Part shown: piece after piece, positions 24,311 through 35,828 of the stretch | Layout: each line of letters begins with the position of its first letter | Position numbering within the stretch: position 1 is the stretch's first letter | From: Carya illinoinensis | Lineage: Eukaryota > Streptophyta > Magnoliopsida > Fagales > Juglandaceae | Direction of reading: 5' to 3' | DNA length: 64,000 bases | Assembly: GCF_018687715.1 (NCBI RefSeq) | Contig: NC_056758.1 | Location: 372,001 to 436,000, forward strand | Translations under genes and position numbers: made by a program | The notes under the pieces: model-generated | Told to the model about the DNA's origin: nothing | What the model saw: the letters and a program-made list of their open reading frames with translations, nothing else | Databases searched by the model: none

Positions 24311-25901
24311 CCGATCAAGTCGATTCGTGATCAGGACTTATGGAGTGATGTGTTGGAGGATATTCTGATTGAGATGTTGTACCAAGAAATGTTGATAGAT
24401 AGACTGAGGGGAGGGAAGATCACAAACGGAGACCATGTGAGGCTCGCTAAACTATTGTCTATGATTGGCTCAAAGAATTTCAATTTCGAACAAATTAAAG
24501 GCAAAATTACTTGTCTTAAGAGAAGACAATACAAATTTACGGATCGTATAAAGAAAACCAGTTTGGGGTAGAACCTAGAGATGAAGGCCCCAATTGCTAC
24601 CGAGGAAAACTGGGCGAATGCATTGAAGGTATGAAATTGATCTTTCTGAAAACATTTATGGTCTAAATTGTTACCATCTAAAAATTTGGATTACAGTTAG
24701 GGGAGAGCACGGTCCGGTCCTCCGGGTGATGGATTAAAATTTTCGATCAATCATTTTTCAGACCTTTTTTTTAAATCAATTAATAAAAATATTATTTAAA
24801 ATACTAAACTAAAATTAAGTGAATTATTAAATGAGAATTACATAATAAATTGTACAATTATTAATATATACTATTACTATATATTATAGTTATCCATTAA
24901 AGAATATAATAATACATTGATCTCAATGTATATAGTTATAGACTCAGTACCGATACTATAACTAATAAATATACTAGTAGTATTATTAATATACTATATG
25001 TTAGTGATAAATTGGTAATACCATATTAAATAATACTCTATGTAGTTATAGTGATTTAATACTAACATATTAAATTAACTATACAAATACTATTATAAAT
25101 TTATACATATACTATAATTTATACTATAACTCTTATAATGTGTTAATATATTAATATATACTAGTACTATATATTATAGTTATACATTAAAGAATATAAT
25201 ACTTATGTAATATTGTGCTATATATATATAATTAATTTAGCCAATTATTTATATAAATAATATATATAATTTTTTTTAATTTTTCTTTTGATCTGGTTTG
25301 GAGTGAAAAATCCCTAGACCACAGACTGGACTAAATGAATTCGGTCCTCGTATTTTTGGACCGGACCAAATGTCGGTTCAATCGATTTGACCGGTCTGGT
25401 TTGGTCCAAAAATGTCAGTTCGATCAGTTTATCCGGTTCGGACTGGCCCATGCTCTCCCCTAATTACAATTTTTTGTTCTCATTGTATTTAATTATAATT
25501 TCAATGTTAGACGAAACCATCATGGAAGCATTTCAAGATTAGGGAATGCCCAAAGTATGAACAACTCTCTGTAATATTTGGCTGAGTTGTGACTTGGAAA
25601 CTACACCGGGTATCGACTGACCCGGCCCCAAATAGTGATGATGAGTGGATGCTTGAAGAGGAGATGCAAAACTGTTACCAACCAGTGGTTGGTAATAAAG
25701 AGGGCCCATCGGGAGTAGTTGGCATGGACGTATCCATGCAATCAAGAAGACCTTTCTCTGCCTCCTACACTAACAAATCTTGCCGACAATAGAGGGGAGG
25801 GCCTTTTCCAGCCCATGGCCCTTCAAGAGAAATTTAGCGAATGCCTTAAGGAAACTAAGTGTAGTGCTACTGCTAAGTGCAAGCTTCCTGAGCATGGGAG
25901 G
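24311..25901 (+). pseudogene. MYB/SANT-like DNA-binding protein pseudogene, 5' part
   Basis: Exon-like frame 24,311-24,630 includes DQDLWSDVLEDILIEM, later FEQIKGKITCLKRRQYKF and an APIATEENWANALK segment, resembling plant MYB/SANT-like (L10-interacting MYB or PIF-associated) domains where QLK-K-LK and D-x-W motifs recur. It stops at a plausible donor (AAG/GTATGA) at 24,630. After an 880-bp interval with an hAT MITE, an acceptor TGTTAG is followed at 25,511 by TKPSWKHFKIRECPKYEQLS and VIFG, then one in-frame TGA, then HRVSTDPAPNSDDE. Two defects before the donor (a TAG after SLG) and after VIFG show decay. The frame is then cut by LTR-C at 25,902. Such proteins bind DNA and may derive from Harbinger-type transposons. 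Confidence 0.6.
24698..25462. mobile_element. hAT-type MITE, 765 bp
   Basis: Termini TAGGGGAGAGCACGG (left) and, on the other strand at the right, TAGGGGAGAGCATGG; about 20 of 23 terminal bases match. 8-bp flanks ATTACAGT (24,690-24,697) and ATTACAAT (25,463-25,470) match 7 of 8. The core is AT-rich and the sub-terminal regions carry GGTCCG-type motifs like the other hAT MITEs in this window. It lies inside a probable intron of the MYB/SANT pseudogene. Confidence 0.85.
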
Positions 25902-27413
25902 TGTAACGTTTTGGTCCTGCAGGGGTCGAAAAGTTACTTTCTGTAACTTAAAACTCGCATTTCATCAAAATATTTACAGACTCCAAAATATAAAATCATC
26001 ATAATACTACAAAATCTTTTAATAAAACTATCAATCCTCAGAAAATCTTCTATGAGTAATCCACTATACTTAAATAATCATCTCACACATGCTCCATAAT
26101 CCTGATCCTTGGCTGAAACATTCAAAATCATCTAAAAAATATTGTGGAGATAATGGGTGAGTTATTAATAACTCAGCAAGTAGAGAACATATACCAGTGT
26201 GCAAATATGAGCATTTACAAAGTTCATAATGCATAACAAAATATTTATATGGTCAAAAATACATAATTAGAATATGTTATAAAAAATGTCATAGTGAAAG
26301 TTCAAAAAAATTCTTATTCAAAATTCTTTTTGCATAGCATAACTGACCGTCATCATACCAGAACAGCATATCACATCAGAGGCCATGTTTAACCCTGTGA
26401 TAAGGTTGTGCAAACCTCGGTAGCTAATCAAGCAGAAACAGAAAAACCACCAGAGTGTACACATAGGAAAAATCACCAGAAAACCACTTTGTTTCCAAAG
26501 TGGGTGCACTATAAATAAAACAATCGATACCAACCCAAACAGAAGCCACTCTTAGCAACCATGGTAGGTCAAACATATCACCATCCACAAATCATATCCA
26601 AATTCAGAATGTCATACCAAAAGTTTTTATAAATTACATCATATCATATCAGAATATAAAATATTTTTAGAACAAAATAGAATCATATCCCAAAAAAATA
26701 TAATTTACACATAAAATTTGATATTTGCTCTATTTTGCATAGTTTGGAAACAAAATGCCAGGAAATAAACTCATGTTTACACCAGTCATGATAAAAATAC
26801 TTTCTCTTTCATTAGAGCTCATGAATGAGGTCAAACAAATAACTGAGATTGTTTTCATAATTCTTTCATAACATATAATGCACATTTTCATAAATCAACT
26901 TCGGTTTATTTTATTTTTATGTAAACTCTAGCATAGGAATTCCGCTTACCTGAACTTCTTAACTTTTTAGAATTTCTCCACAACAGTACTGGACTAAAAT
27001 CAATCATCACCTATAAACTAATCACGTACTCCTATAAATTTTTAATCAAACACGTATATCAAAACTTAAACCTGAAATACTAAATAATCTATTTTTCCTT
27101 AAAAATAATCTACAACTCTCGTAACCCTAAAACATCACCACTTTCCAAATTCATCAATGTCCACTTAATGTTTACTTAACCTAATTCCCACTTATTCACA
27201 AGTTTATTTAAAAAAAATTAAAACCCAACCCGTTTAATAAGAAATGAAAATTCATTGAAATAGAAATATTACCTAATCCAAAACAATTTAGAATCCGAAC
27301 TCAATCCAAAACATTTTACTTCAAAATAACTTAACATAGCACACTAAAAAATATATATAAAAAGAAACTAAGTAGAAACAAGTCCACTGAAATAAATTCA
27401 ATAATTTCTACAA

Positions 27414-27452
<39 letters not shown>
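27414..27452. repeat. poly(A) run, about 39 nt
   Basis: Uninterrupted A run inside LTR-C, followed by a GA-rich purine segment. Confidence 0.95.
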
Positions 27453-27457
<5 letters not shown>

Positions 27458-27742
27458 AAAAGAGAGAGACGGCTCAATATAAAAACCAACCCCTTGAGTG
27501 ACTGAAACATAACCTTAAAAATTCCCAAGCTCTGGTTTAAAAATTAGAGGGCAAAATTGTAATTTTTGCCAAAAACTAGTCTTCCTACCATCTCTATGCA
27601 AGGAGCTCTACGAAAACATTACAAGCAATGTTTTGTTTTGTTTGCAGGGATAATATACAGTCACATAACATCGTGCGAGGAAGGCTTACCGTGAGGACGG
27701 CCACGAAGCAGTGGAGATGAGAGCGGCGCTGAGTGGTTGATC

Positions 27743-27745
<3 letters not shown>

Positions 27746-27797
<52 letters not shown>
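27746..27797. repeat. (GA)n microsatellite
   Basis: About 26 GA units inside LTR-C. Confidence 0.95.
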
Positions 27798-27798
<1 letters not shown>

Positions 27799-29141
27799 CA
27801 CGGCGTAAGAGGGGAGGAAGCTCACCGAGCGACTATGAGAAGGCGTTTAACTATCTAGGGTTGTGGAAAGTTTTTGGTGGTGGTTTTTGTGGGGTCTCAA
27901 CGTGATGGAGTTCTCAGTGGAGGTGGTTGCAGTGCCTTACAGTGGGAAAAATACCACCCCTGTTTCGGCGTGTTGTAACAAGTCACACTTATCTAATGTT
28001 TTCAGTGGCTTCACATGTGGGTTCACGGCTGAGTCATGGTGGCTGTGCAGGAATATTGGTGCGTTTTCGCATTGGCTGGGCAGTGGGATGGAGGCTACTG
28101 CTGCCTTAAGGGTGAACAAACTTTGTTTTGAGTGTGAAAAAGAGAGGGAGGGGGGGCTGCAGTAGAAACGCCGGCCAGCTGGGCAACTTGAGGTTGGGTA
28201 CTGGGCAGTGCAAAGGAGTGGTTTAAGTGGTTGGCTGTGACAACTATGGTTCACGGTAGGGAAACGAAGTGCTCAATTTTGAAGATGCAGCAGTGGTGGT
28301 ATCCCATGGTAGCTTACGGAAGTGCAGGCTAGGATCGTTAGGATAGTGGCTGCTACATGGAGGAAGGGTTGTGAGTCGATTTTCCTTTGATGCAAAGGTG
28401 GCTGGGGCATAAGTGGTGATGTGAGATGGAGGCTGGCCATTTAGAAAAGAGACGGAAACAACGTGGTGGATTCGAGGGTGGTTACGTTTCGCGTGGGCTT
28501 TTAGTAACTGGGCACGGTGATTCTAGGGAGGAGCTACAGTGGTTGTGTTGAAGCGGTTGCAGCGGTAGCAATGTGGAGGTAATGGCTGAGCTAGAGTTTG
28601 CCAAAGGGCTGGGCAGTGGGCAATCACGGTTCGCTAAAAACTTAGGCTGCGGCAAATTCTATTCGCAGAAGAGAAAATACGGTTTTTTATAGAGGTGATA
28701 GAAAACTCTAGATAAGAACAAGAAGGAAGGTGGAATTGCATGAGAGACGTGCATGGGATTGGGTTTTGGTGCAAAGTTTAGGCCTTTGGTGGTCGGGTAG
28801 GGCCCCTTTTAAATATTTGGGCTTACATTTTGGACAGCATAAGAAATTAATAAATGGGTTTTTCCTGAGTTTTGAGTCTCAACTCAACCTTTAAAAAAAA
28901 TAAACTAACTTGTTTAAAAAAAAATTATCTCGACTCATAAAAGATTTTTAACTTAAATATCAACTCCAAATAAAATCATAAACCACCGAAATAAAGATTT
29001 TTAAGCCCGTAGTCTACTTAAAAAGAAAATATATGTATATATATATATATATTTGAAAACAAAAATGGGCTTTTTACACATATAAATGATAAAAATGAAT
29101 TTTGAAAACAACTTGACACTAGACCCGGATGTTAAAGGAGG

Positions 29142-29371
29142 TATGGGAACATGTCCAAGAAGCATAGCAAAGGGTCGAATAGAATGGAGTCTGATGCAGA
29201 GTTTAATCTCTATATGCATTGTATGAAGTTTTCGGAAGCAATAGCATCCCCCTACCTCCTGAGCAATTTAACAAGGCCTTCGACCGATTACTTGATCTGA
29301 CATTGTAGAGATCATTCGTGTCAATTTTTTATATTTGCAAGAGTTAGTGGGCTTGGAGTTGGACCAGAGTG
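29142..29371 (+). pseudogene. MYB/SANT-like pseudogene, 3' part beyond LTR-C
   Basis: Directly after the right copy of the GGAGG duplication the plus strand reads a basic segment (SKKHSKGSNRMESDAEFN) followed by LYMHCMKFSEAI. This is similar in character to the C-terminal part of MYB/SANT-like proteins. The link to 24,311-25,901 is inferred mainly from the target duplication, not from strong motif identity. Confidence 0.35.
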
Positions 29372-30600
29372 TAACAGCCTGCTAAAAATTCAATGGTGGA
29401 ATTTCTATAGGCTTTAGAAACCTCGCAAAAAACCCATAAGTCTTCACGAATCAACCAATCACATAGGTTTTAATCTGTCAGCATAATCAGTGTTACAGGT
29501 TACTATGGTGCCAGAAATATGATTTTATTTATTTGAGTTAATTAGAAGTGTCAAAATGAAATATGATCAATGCTATTAGATTCAGTTGATTATTTAGAAT
29601 TTATGACATAATCCCATTTTTAGTTTTTAGATGAAAAGCTTGTTCAAAAACACATTTTGTTTATTTTGAGGCACTTCGGAATTCAATTTCGATAAACGAA
29701 TTGTACAGTTAGGTTATTGTGTATATTTAAGATTAAGTAATGCCATATAACACACTCTTATCCTATTTTCATCCTATTAAATAAGATGTGGCTCATTTAT
29801 CACTATTGGATGATAAAGAAACATGCAATAAATGATCATTCAATTGTGATAAATATGTCACATCATATTTAGTGGGATGAAAGTGGGATAGTAGTATGGT
29901 ATATAGATTTTTCCTTGAAGATTTTACGGTACAAAGTTTACTTTCACTTTTCCTGGAGTGAATAATAATCTCAGTAGCACCGAGTGCAGTGTTTTCAAAA
30001 TCATTTTGTAGAATGTCTAAATTAGGTTAGAGAATCTTTATTTGGACACATGGAAAGATCCTAGCCATACTTGGTGAATAGTATTGGCCACTTGGCACCA
30101 AGAGGAACCACGAGATGGATTCTGAAGGAAATCAAGGTGTGAGATTATGCCACCTAAGGAAAACTCAATTCCATCCAATCATCTAAATTGTGCCAAACCA
30201 AATAGGGTTTCAATCCAACTGAAACCCTAAATGGTTGGAACCCAATTAAAAATCCAAAATTTTGGTTGAAACTGAAACCCTAAAAGGTTTCACCGAACCC
30301 TAAAGTTGGCCTCCAAACCCTATTTGATCTGATTTGTTGCATTGTATTTAATTTCTTGATTAAATGGCTTTCAAATGCTATTAAATCCTCAAATTCATGT
30401 TATGAAATCATTATCCAACCCTTTAAACCTTAAAATTTTGATTGGGACAAGAAAATTTAAATTTGGACTTGATAGCATTTCAACCCTCTTTAAACCCCAA
30501 ATGAAACCCACCTGTTTAATTCTCATTAAGGTCTAAAAATTTTGAACACCTTGTAAAAGCTTCTTGAGGAAGTTTCCCCTCACTTATGGTAGGTTAACCT
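29372..30600 (+). other. possible gypsy LTR remnant
   Basis: Begins TGTAACAGCCTGCTAAAA, a TGTAAC-type start seen in plant gypsy LTRs, and continues AT-rich without coding motifs. No matching right end or target duplication found. A foldback MITE (29,741-29,905) lies inside. Confidence 0.3.
29741..29905. mobile_element. foldback MITE, about 165 bp
   Basis: The left arm (TGCCATATAACACACTCTTA, then TTTTCATCC, then ATTTATCAC) is complementary to the right arm (GATAAATATGTCACATC, then GGATGAAAGTGGG, then ATGGTATATAG). Arms of about 60 nt pair imperfectly around a short centre. Target duplication unclear. Confidence 0.55.
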
Positions 30601-31279
30601 CCGCCATGACAGTCTCAAATAGTCACTTGATATGAGAGGAAAAGGACATCTCACCACCACCATTCTCTTAAAAGTTTTCTTGGCTGAAAATCACTCACTA
30701 TTTGCACATTTTTGTGGGATAATGATAAGCTTAGAGTATTCCCATCTGGTGCCTTATTTCAATGTTATCCCCAAATTATGGGAAAAAATTAGGGAGGAGC
30801 TGATAAACCCCCTCCCATCTCATTCCCTATTTTAGGGTTTTGCTATAGGGGATAAACAGTGATTATCCATATATGGGGAACCACTGTTCATCCCTAAAGT
30901 GACTTTCGACTGTTGTCTTGCATGTTCCCTCTCTTTTCACTCTCTGTTTCCCTCTTCGACATTTCCCTTTCTCACAATGCAGCCACAATTAAAGGTGGTT
31001 TCTCTTGATCAGAGTGAAAGTCCTATAAGTATTTCTCGCTCTTGTTTCATTTTTTACTATTGAATCCCCCTGCCATGATTGGATTTCGTCGTCTCTACCG
31101 CATGATTTTTGGGCTCCCATGGCTAAATCTCTTATGCATATTTCTTGAGAATTTGTTTTCCTTACCTTTGGGTCTAACTTTTGGCCTCTGAAATCTTTGC
31201 TTGTGATATTTGGTCCTTTCATTTGTGCTCTAGATTTGGCATTTTGATGTGCCTTTGTTTACAATGGATTTTTGAAATC
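30601..31279. other. intergenic, no gene recognised
   Basis: Contains an imperfect inverted repeat near 30,848-30,897 (GGGGATAAACAGTG versus CACTGTTCATCCC) and a pyrimidine-rich segment at 30,910-30,970 that resembles a plant 5' UTR, but no coding exon follows. Confidence 0.35.
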
Positions 31280-31920
31280 GGGATCTTACCATTTCATGAG
31301 GTTGTTTGTGATTTTGGGGTTGTTGGTAATAAACCACTGCTTGCCATTTCGATTGCTTGTTTGTGATTTTGGGGCTGCTAGTATTTTGTTCAGATTGGCA
31401 TCTTGATTGACTATTTGTATCAAAGGGCCTGTTGTGATGAAAGGGCTATTTAGTTACTACTGTTCTTTACCATTTCGATTGCTTGTATTTTCTTCTTAAG
31501 CTGTTGGTTTAAGGAGGTAGTTTGCCATTTCGATGGGTTGTTTGTGATTTTGGGGTTGTTAATTTTATGGTCAAATTTGTATCTCGATTGATTGTTTGTA
31601 TCGAATGGCCTATTGTGATGAAGGGGCTATTTAACTAATGTTCTTCTGTACCATTTCGATTGCTTGTCTATGATTGGGCTATTGGTTAGAGTTGTTTTTT
31701 GTCATTTCGATTGCTTGTTTTTTATGAAGGTGCTGTTGGTTAGAGCTGTTCTTTACCATTTCGATTACTTGTTTTTTATGAAATGGCTAGAGCTGTTCTT
31801 TTCCATTTCGATTGCTTGTTTGTGATGAAGGGGCTAATGGTTAGAGTTGTTCTTTGCCATTTTGATTGCTTGTTTGTGATGAAGGGGCTGTTGGTTATAA
31901 ACAAAAGACATTTCGATGCC
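31280..31920 (+). repeat. degenerate minisatellite, about 50-130 bp spacing
   Basis: The motif CATTTCGATTGCTTGTTTGT recurs about eight times in varying form, interleaved with GATGAAGGGGCT and GTTGGTTAGAG modules. Unit spacing varies, so the array is old or composed of higher-order units. No frame is maintained across units. Confidence 0.7.
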
Positions 31921-32441
31921 TGTTAAATGTGATTAAAGGATTGATGGTGTGAGCAGATTGTTGGTGTGAGAAATTTTGAAAAATTTTTCTTTGTGATATG
32001 TTGGTAATTGTTGTGTTGAGGGGAGACGTCTTGAGTAGATCTCCATAAGCATTTTATAGCTTGTACATGTTCTTCAGATGACCCATAAGCATATGCATCA
32101 AGTATATGCATTAGTTATCATACTTCTCCATTACTTGTGAGCCAGACTTACTTGTTTGCTTGGCATGGACTTTTTAACACATCAAGTATATGCATCAATT
32201 TTTTATGGTATCATTACTTATCATTATTAATTATTATTCAACATCTAAGTTAATTCACAAGGTGGTATCTCTTCTATTGTTACAGTGGACTTAGTTGTTG
32301 TTTGTTTGGATTACATAATTTGGATTAAATTTGCTGTTATATTGATTTCTACCCAATATCTTTGTATACTTTCATGAAGGGGCTATTTGGTATTGATTTA
32401 GGCTTGTATAAGGCTGTGATGATGGTTCAAATGACTTCATG
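31921..32441. other. intergenic, no gene recognised
   Basis: AT-rich. A CATCAAGTATATGCAT motif occurs at about 32,096 and again near 32,179. Nothing else recognised. Confidence 0.35.
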
Positions 32442-33060
32442 TGTAATACCCAGGCCCATAGCTTGGCAGGCTGTGAAAATATAAGCCCTTTCAGTGAACA
32501 ACCCCGTTTAGGTAAGGGATCTCTTTTTCCTTTCATGTTTTTTTCCCTCCCTCCTACGATGGTTTCTACTCCCTCTTCCCTTCCCTAACGTTTTCACCCC
32601 TTCTCACGCCATTTCAGATCTGCACTTCCCAAGTTTTCCCCAACCGTTTTCCCCTTTCATTACCCAAGTCCCCTTTTCTCTCAAATGCTCTCCCTCATTT
32701 TAATCCCTCTCCTCGAATCCCATGATCCCAACGGTTTTATTCTCTATATTTTTGTATTGTGTTTCTTATCCTCTCACATTCAAACCTACTACAGCTGACG
32801 CACTTCCACTCTTGCGTTTTAGCCGATTCTATGAGTCCCGTTGGTGCAAGTCTTCAACTCCACTCCGAGTCCCGCCACGCCAACCCAAACCGAGAGCTAC
32901 TTCCACCTAAAGCCACCACACGTGAATTCCTTCAAGCATGGCAATACCACCGCAAGTTGCTGCCGTTTGAGGCTACACGTCATCTTCTTCACGGAGGACG
33001 CTAGCCCTCAGCCCAGTACCCCATGGCTTTTCTCCTCAACCCTATCATGCAGAGCGGTGG

Positions 33061-33520
33061 TGTTGCGCCTCCGGCTGCCCAGAAATCACACCCACAATAG
33101 ATAGAGACAATATTTAAGTGGTTCGGCAACTGCCTACGTCCACTGAAGCGGAAATTCGATTTTTCACTATGTTTGTACAATTTTACAAACACTCACACCA
33201 TCTCTCTATCTCTCTCAAATGGCCTCCGTTCTGGGTTTCCCCAGAACCCATTTTCGCCCTCTGCCCTCTGCCTGATCTCTCACCTCAGTGAGGATCATTT
33301 TCTCTTCACAATTCATCTCCTTTTATAGGAGAAATTATGGGGGACAAATTGCCACCATTCTTGACCAAGATGGCCTTCAATTCGGTGCAGCATTTGTTGA
33401 TCAATCTTTGCTGCAGAATTCGGTGGATGGGTAGATGGTTGGTGGCTGCAGTTGGTGCCTAATACAACCAAGAAAGAAAACGGTGCATGTGCAGCCCTTC
33501 ATACTTGGGTTGATTCAACA
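33061..33520 (-). repeat. 3' LTR of the young element
   Basis: Identical by eye to 37,131-37,590. Contains AAGTGGTTCGGCAACTGCCT and a CTTTTATAGGAG segment (minus strand CTCCTATAAAAG, a good TATA box) at about 33,320. Confidence 0.95.
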
Positions 33521-33538
33521 ATCACCCCCTCCACCCAA
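33521..33538 (-). other. polypurine tract of the young element
   Basis: The plus strand reads ATCACCCCCTCCACCCAA, so the minus strand reads TTGGGTGGAGGGGGTGAT directly before the LTR start TGTTG. Confidence 0.85.
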
Positions 33539-34581
33539 GTGTGCCATACCAGGCTGCTTGCAAACTGATTCATTCTTCAAATGAATTCACCTCTTTCTTG
33601 GAATGCTTGTCAGCCATGAGAGATCCGCTATCACATGCATCTTCAGCTACGTCTTCAAATGGATATCTAGATGCCTCTCCAAATGCATCTTCAAATGCAT
33701 CAGCATCGTCTACATCCACGGAGCTTGCAAGGGATTTTCTTCAGAGGAGATTTACCAGTGCTCAATTGCACAATCTCAACTCTCTAGGATTCTTCTTTTG
33801 CTCGAGTCCATGAGTCCGCACTCATGTACACCTTGAGCAAACTGAGCTTCGCTCTAGGCTCATCCGAACGAACAATCTGCTTCGCTCTAGCCACATCCGA
33901 GCGAACAATCTGATTGGTGCCTTTACAGCTTTCAAAACCAGGCTCCATAATCCTACAATCACACCAATCTCCAACTTGGAGACTGGTTCTCAACATGCCG
34001 AGCTCTATCTCCAGCATGATCCCTTATACAATTTTACAGCTCATGTCTTCAACTTAGAAGACTAACTAAAGTGATGCATAACTTTAGTTCATCACGTACA
34101 ATGCCCTTAATCAACACATCTACATAGGGCAACACATCTCCCACTGCACTGGGAATCAATGGTCTCGCACAGACCTTGACACATATCAGAGAACCTGTTG
34201 CTGAGGTCTCATCTCTGATCTGGGTGACTGACCCTTCATCCTGCTGCTATCTTCAGTCGCATGTGTCCATCTTGTGTGCAGTCTCCGACTTGCATAATCT
34301 CCCTTCTTGCAAGATTTTTCTTCATACCGTAGTTCACTACCTTCATTCAGCAGGATACATTTTAAGGTAGTAACCACCATGGAGGTCTGATCGTCTTGGC
34401 AGTTCTTTAGGTGTAGATATCCCTGGAACATCTGACGTTTTGTTCCCATCTCTCACACCTGTACTTCATGTCGTGGTCTAGGAAGATTTCTTTAGAAAAG
34501 TAAAACTGGGTTCCTTTTACTTTCTCTAATTCACACGACAATTAACCCGAGCCAAGACCAATTAATCTTTCGTGACCTTCT

Positions 34582-35372
34582 AACGCCAAATGCTATTGGG
34601 CAACAATAGCAACAATCTCCACCTCAATGAAGATCTTCATAGCTCCCGCTATCATGCTTCACCATAAAAGCATATCCACTTAGAATAAACCAATTCCAAG
34701 CATTTCACTTCGGCCCATGTCGAAAATAACCTTGCTGAAAACTATGGTGTAACTTCCACGTTTGGCTCTCCTGGAAGTTCATCAGCCATCGACATGAATT
34801 TCCACCACACACCCTGCATTAATGCCAAACCAATGCTGTGTGTAAACCTGTGGACCTGCAGTATCTCCATTTATTGACTTGGAGCCACTTGCCGAAATTG
34901 CTCCTTATACTAGCCGTTTCACCAGTCGCTAGTATCACTGTTGACTTCCGGAATTGATTTGCCCTTCAACGCCTTAGAAAAAACACTACTGAATGACTGC
35001 TGTCATCAGGCTGTCCTTAACAGCATTGTGCACTGCAAGAAATGCAATGCCATGTATTTCTTCAGTCACCATATTCACAGCATCATTCTCAATTTTCTCC
35101 TCATTTTAGCAGTCTCTTGTGGCCTGTCTTGCCACAATTTCTAGCGAGTCATCTGTTGTCCAGATCTTGACTTGCCTCTGTCCTTACAATCAACATTCAG
35201 GACCAACAACTCGAAATCTTGCCAGAATCTCTTCTGCGCACCTCCTCATCCAGGATAAGATCTCTTACATTGAGAAACTTCAATTTTGACTTCTTTGCAG
35301 AATTACTCATAGTCATTCTCATGACCTCCCAACCTTTTGACCACAACGCCAAATGCTATTGGGCAACAATAG
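34582..35372. repeat. 28-bp exact direct repeat pair inside the young element
   Basis: AACGCCAAATGCTATTGGGC plus CAACAATAG occurs at 34,582-34,609 and 35,345-35,372. On the minus strand the left copy is preceded by GAGGTGGAGATTGTTG, which looks like a copia purine tract followed by an LTR start. This suggests a relic of another element's 3' end captured inside. Confidence 0.6.
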
Positions 35373-35800
35373 TACCTTCTGCCTTATCTGAAATTGAACC
35401 GTTTCTCCACCTCAAATCTGACAAGATTTGAAACCTTACTTCCTGACATTGCTTTAATGAATTTACCGTAGAAATGAATAGTACCTCACTAAGTCAGTTC
35501 CCAGGAAAGATTGGAGGGTCACAATGGACACACTTAAAATTTCCAATCTCCTAGACAGAACCTCCTTAGACTGTACGTATCCACACTACCACACCAAAGC
35601 TTCATCTGCACTTTGTTATTTGCAACTGGCTTTTCAAAGAAAGCCACAACGAGATCCGATGCGGTTCTCCTCTTAATAACAATATGCTCCATGAGTTGTA
35701 TGACTGCCAAAACCTGCTGATATAACAAGTTAATCAGCATTGTCCAATGATCTGAAATTTGCTCCATCAAATTTCACGATCCCAACTGGCTTAAATTAAG
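34950..35800 (-). pseudogene. broken copia gag in the young element
   Basis: The minus strand near 35,780 reads VGIVKFDGANFRS, then after a shift QVLAVIQL, RTASDLVV and EKPVANNKVQMKLW; further on, WEVMRMTMSNSAKKSKLKF, then RDLILDEEVRRRDSG and GKSRSGQQMT near 35,150. These are ordered landmarks of plant copia gag (Ale/Tnt1-like style), including the region before the zinc knuckle; the knuckle itself is eroded (NCGKTGH-like remnant after a stop). Several stops and frame changes rule out a working gag. Downstream, only a short TEEIHG-like piece follows, and no protease or pol. Confidence 0.6.
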
Positions 35801-35828
35801 CCCAAAACCAATGAGTCCATCATGACTC

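Larger units (their letters stand above)
25902..29136 (-). mobile_element. solo-LTR-like gypsy element LTR-C, 3,235 bp
   Basis: Bounded by TGTAACGTTTTGG (left) and GGATGTTAAA (right, expected TGTTACA with one change), with a perfect 5-bp duplication GGAGG at 25,897-25,901 and 29,137-29,141. Inside are no gag-pol motifs, a 39-nt A run, a GA microsatellite and frames up to 105 codons without known motifs. The minus strand of about 26,310-26,560 matches parts of LTR-A (about 39,110-39,330) and LTR-B (about 42,620-42,840), for example GTGCACCCACTTTGGAAAC-like followed by a GTGTACACTC-like block, so this is the same LTR family. Known: solo LTRs arise by recombination between the two LTRs of one element; gypsy LTRs of 2-4 kb occur in plants. 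It interrupts the MYB/SANT pseudogene. Confidence 0.75.

Noticed and set aside
27863..28254. Overlapping frames of 100 and 105 codons as a host gene
   Set aside because: They lie inside LTR-C, overlap on opposite strands and show no known domain.
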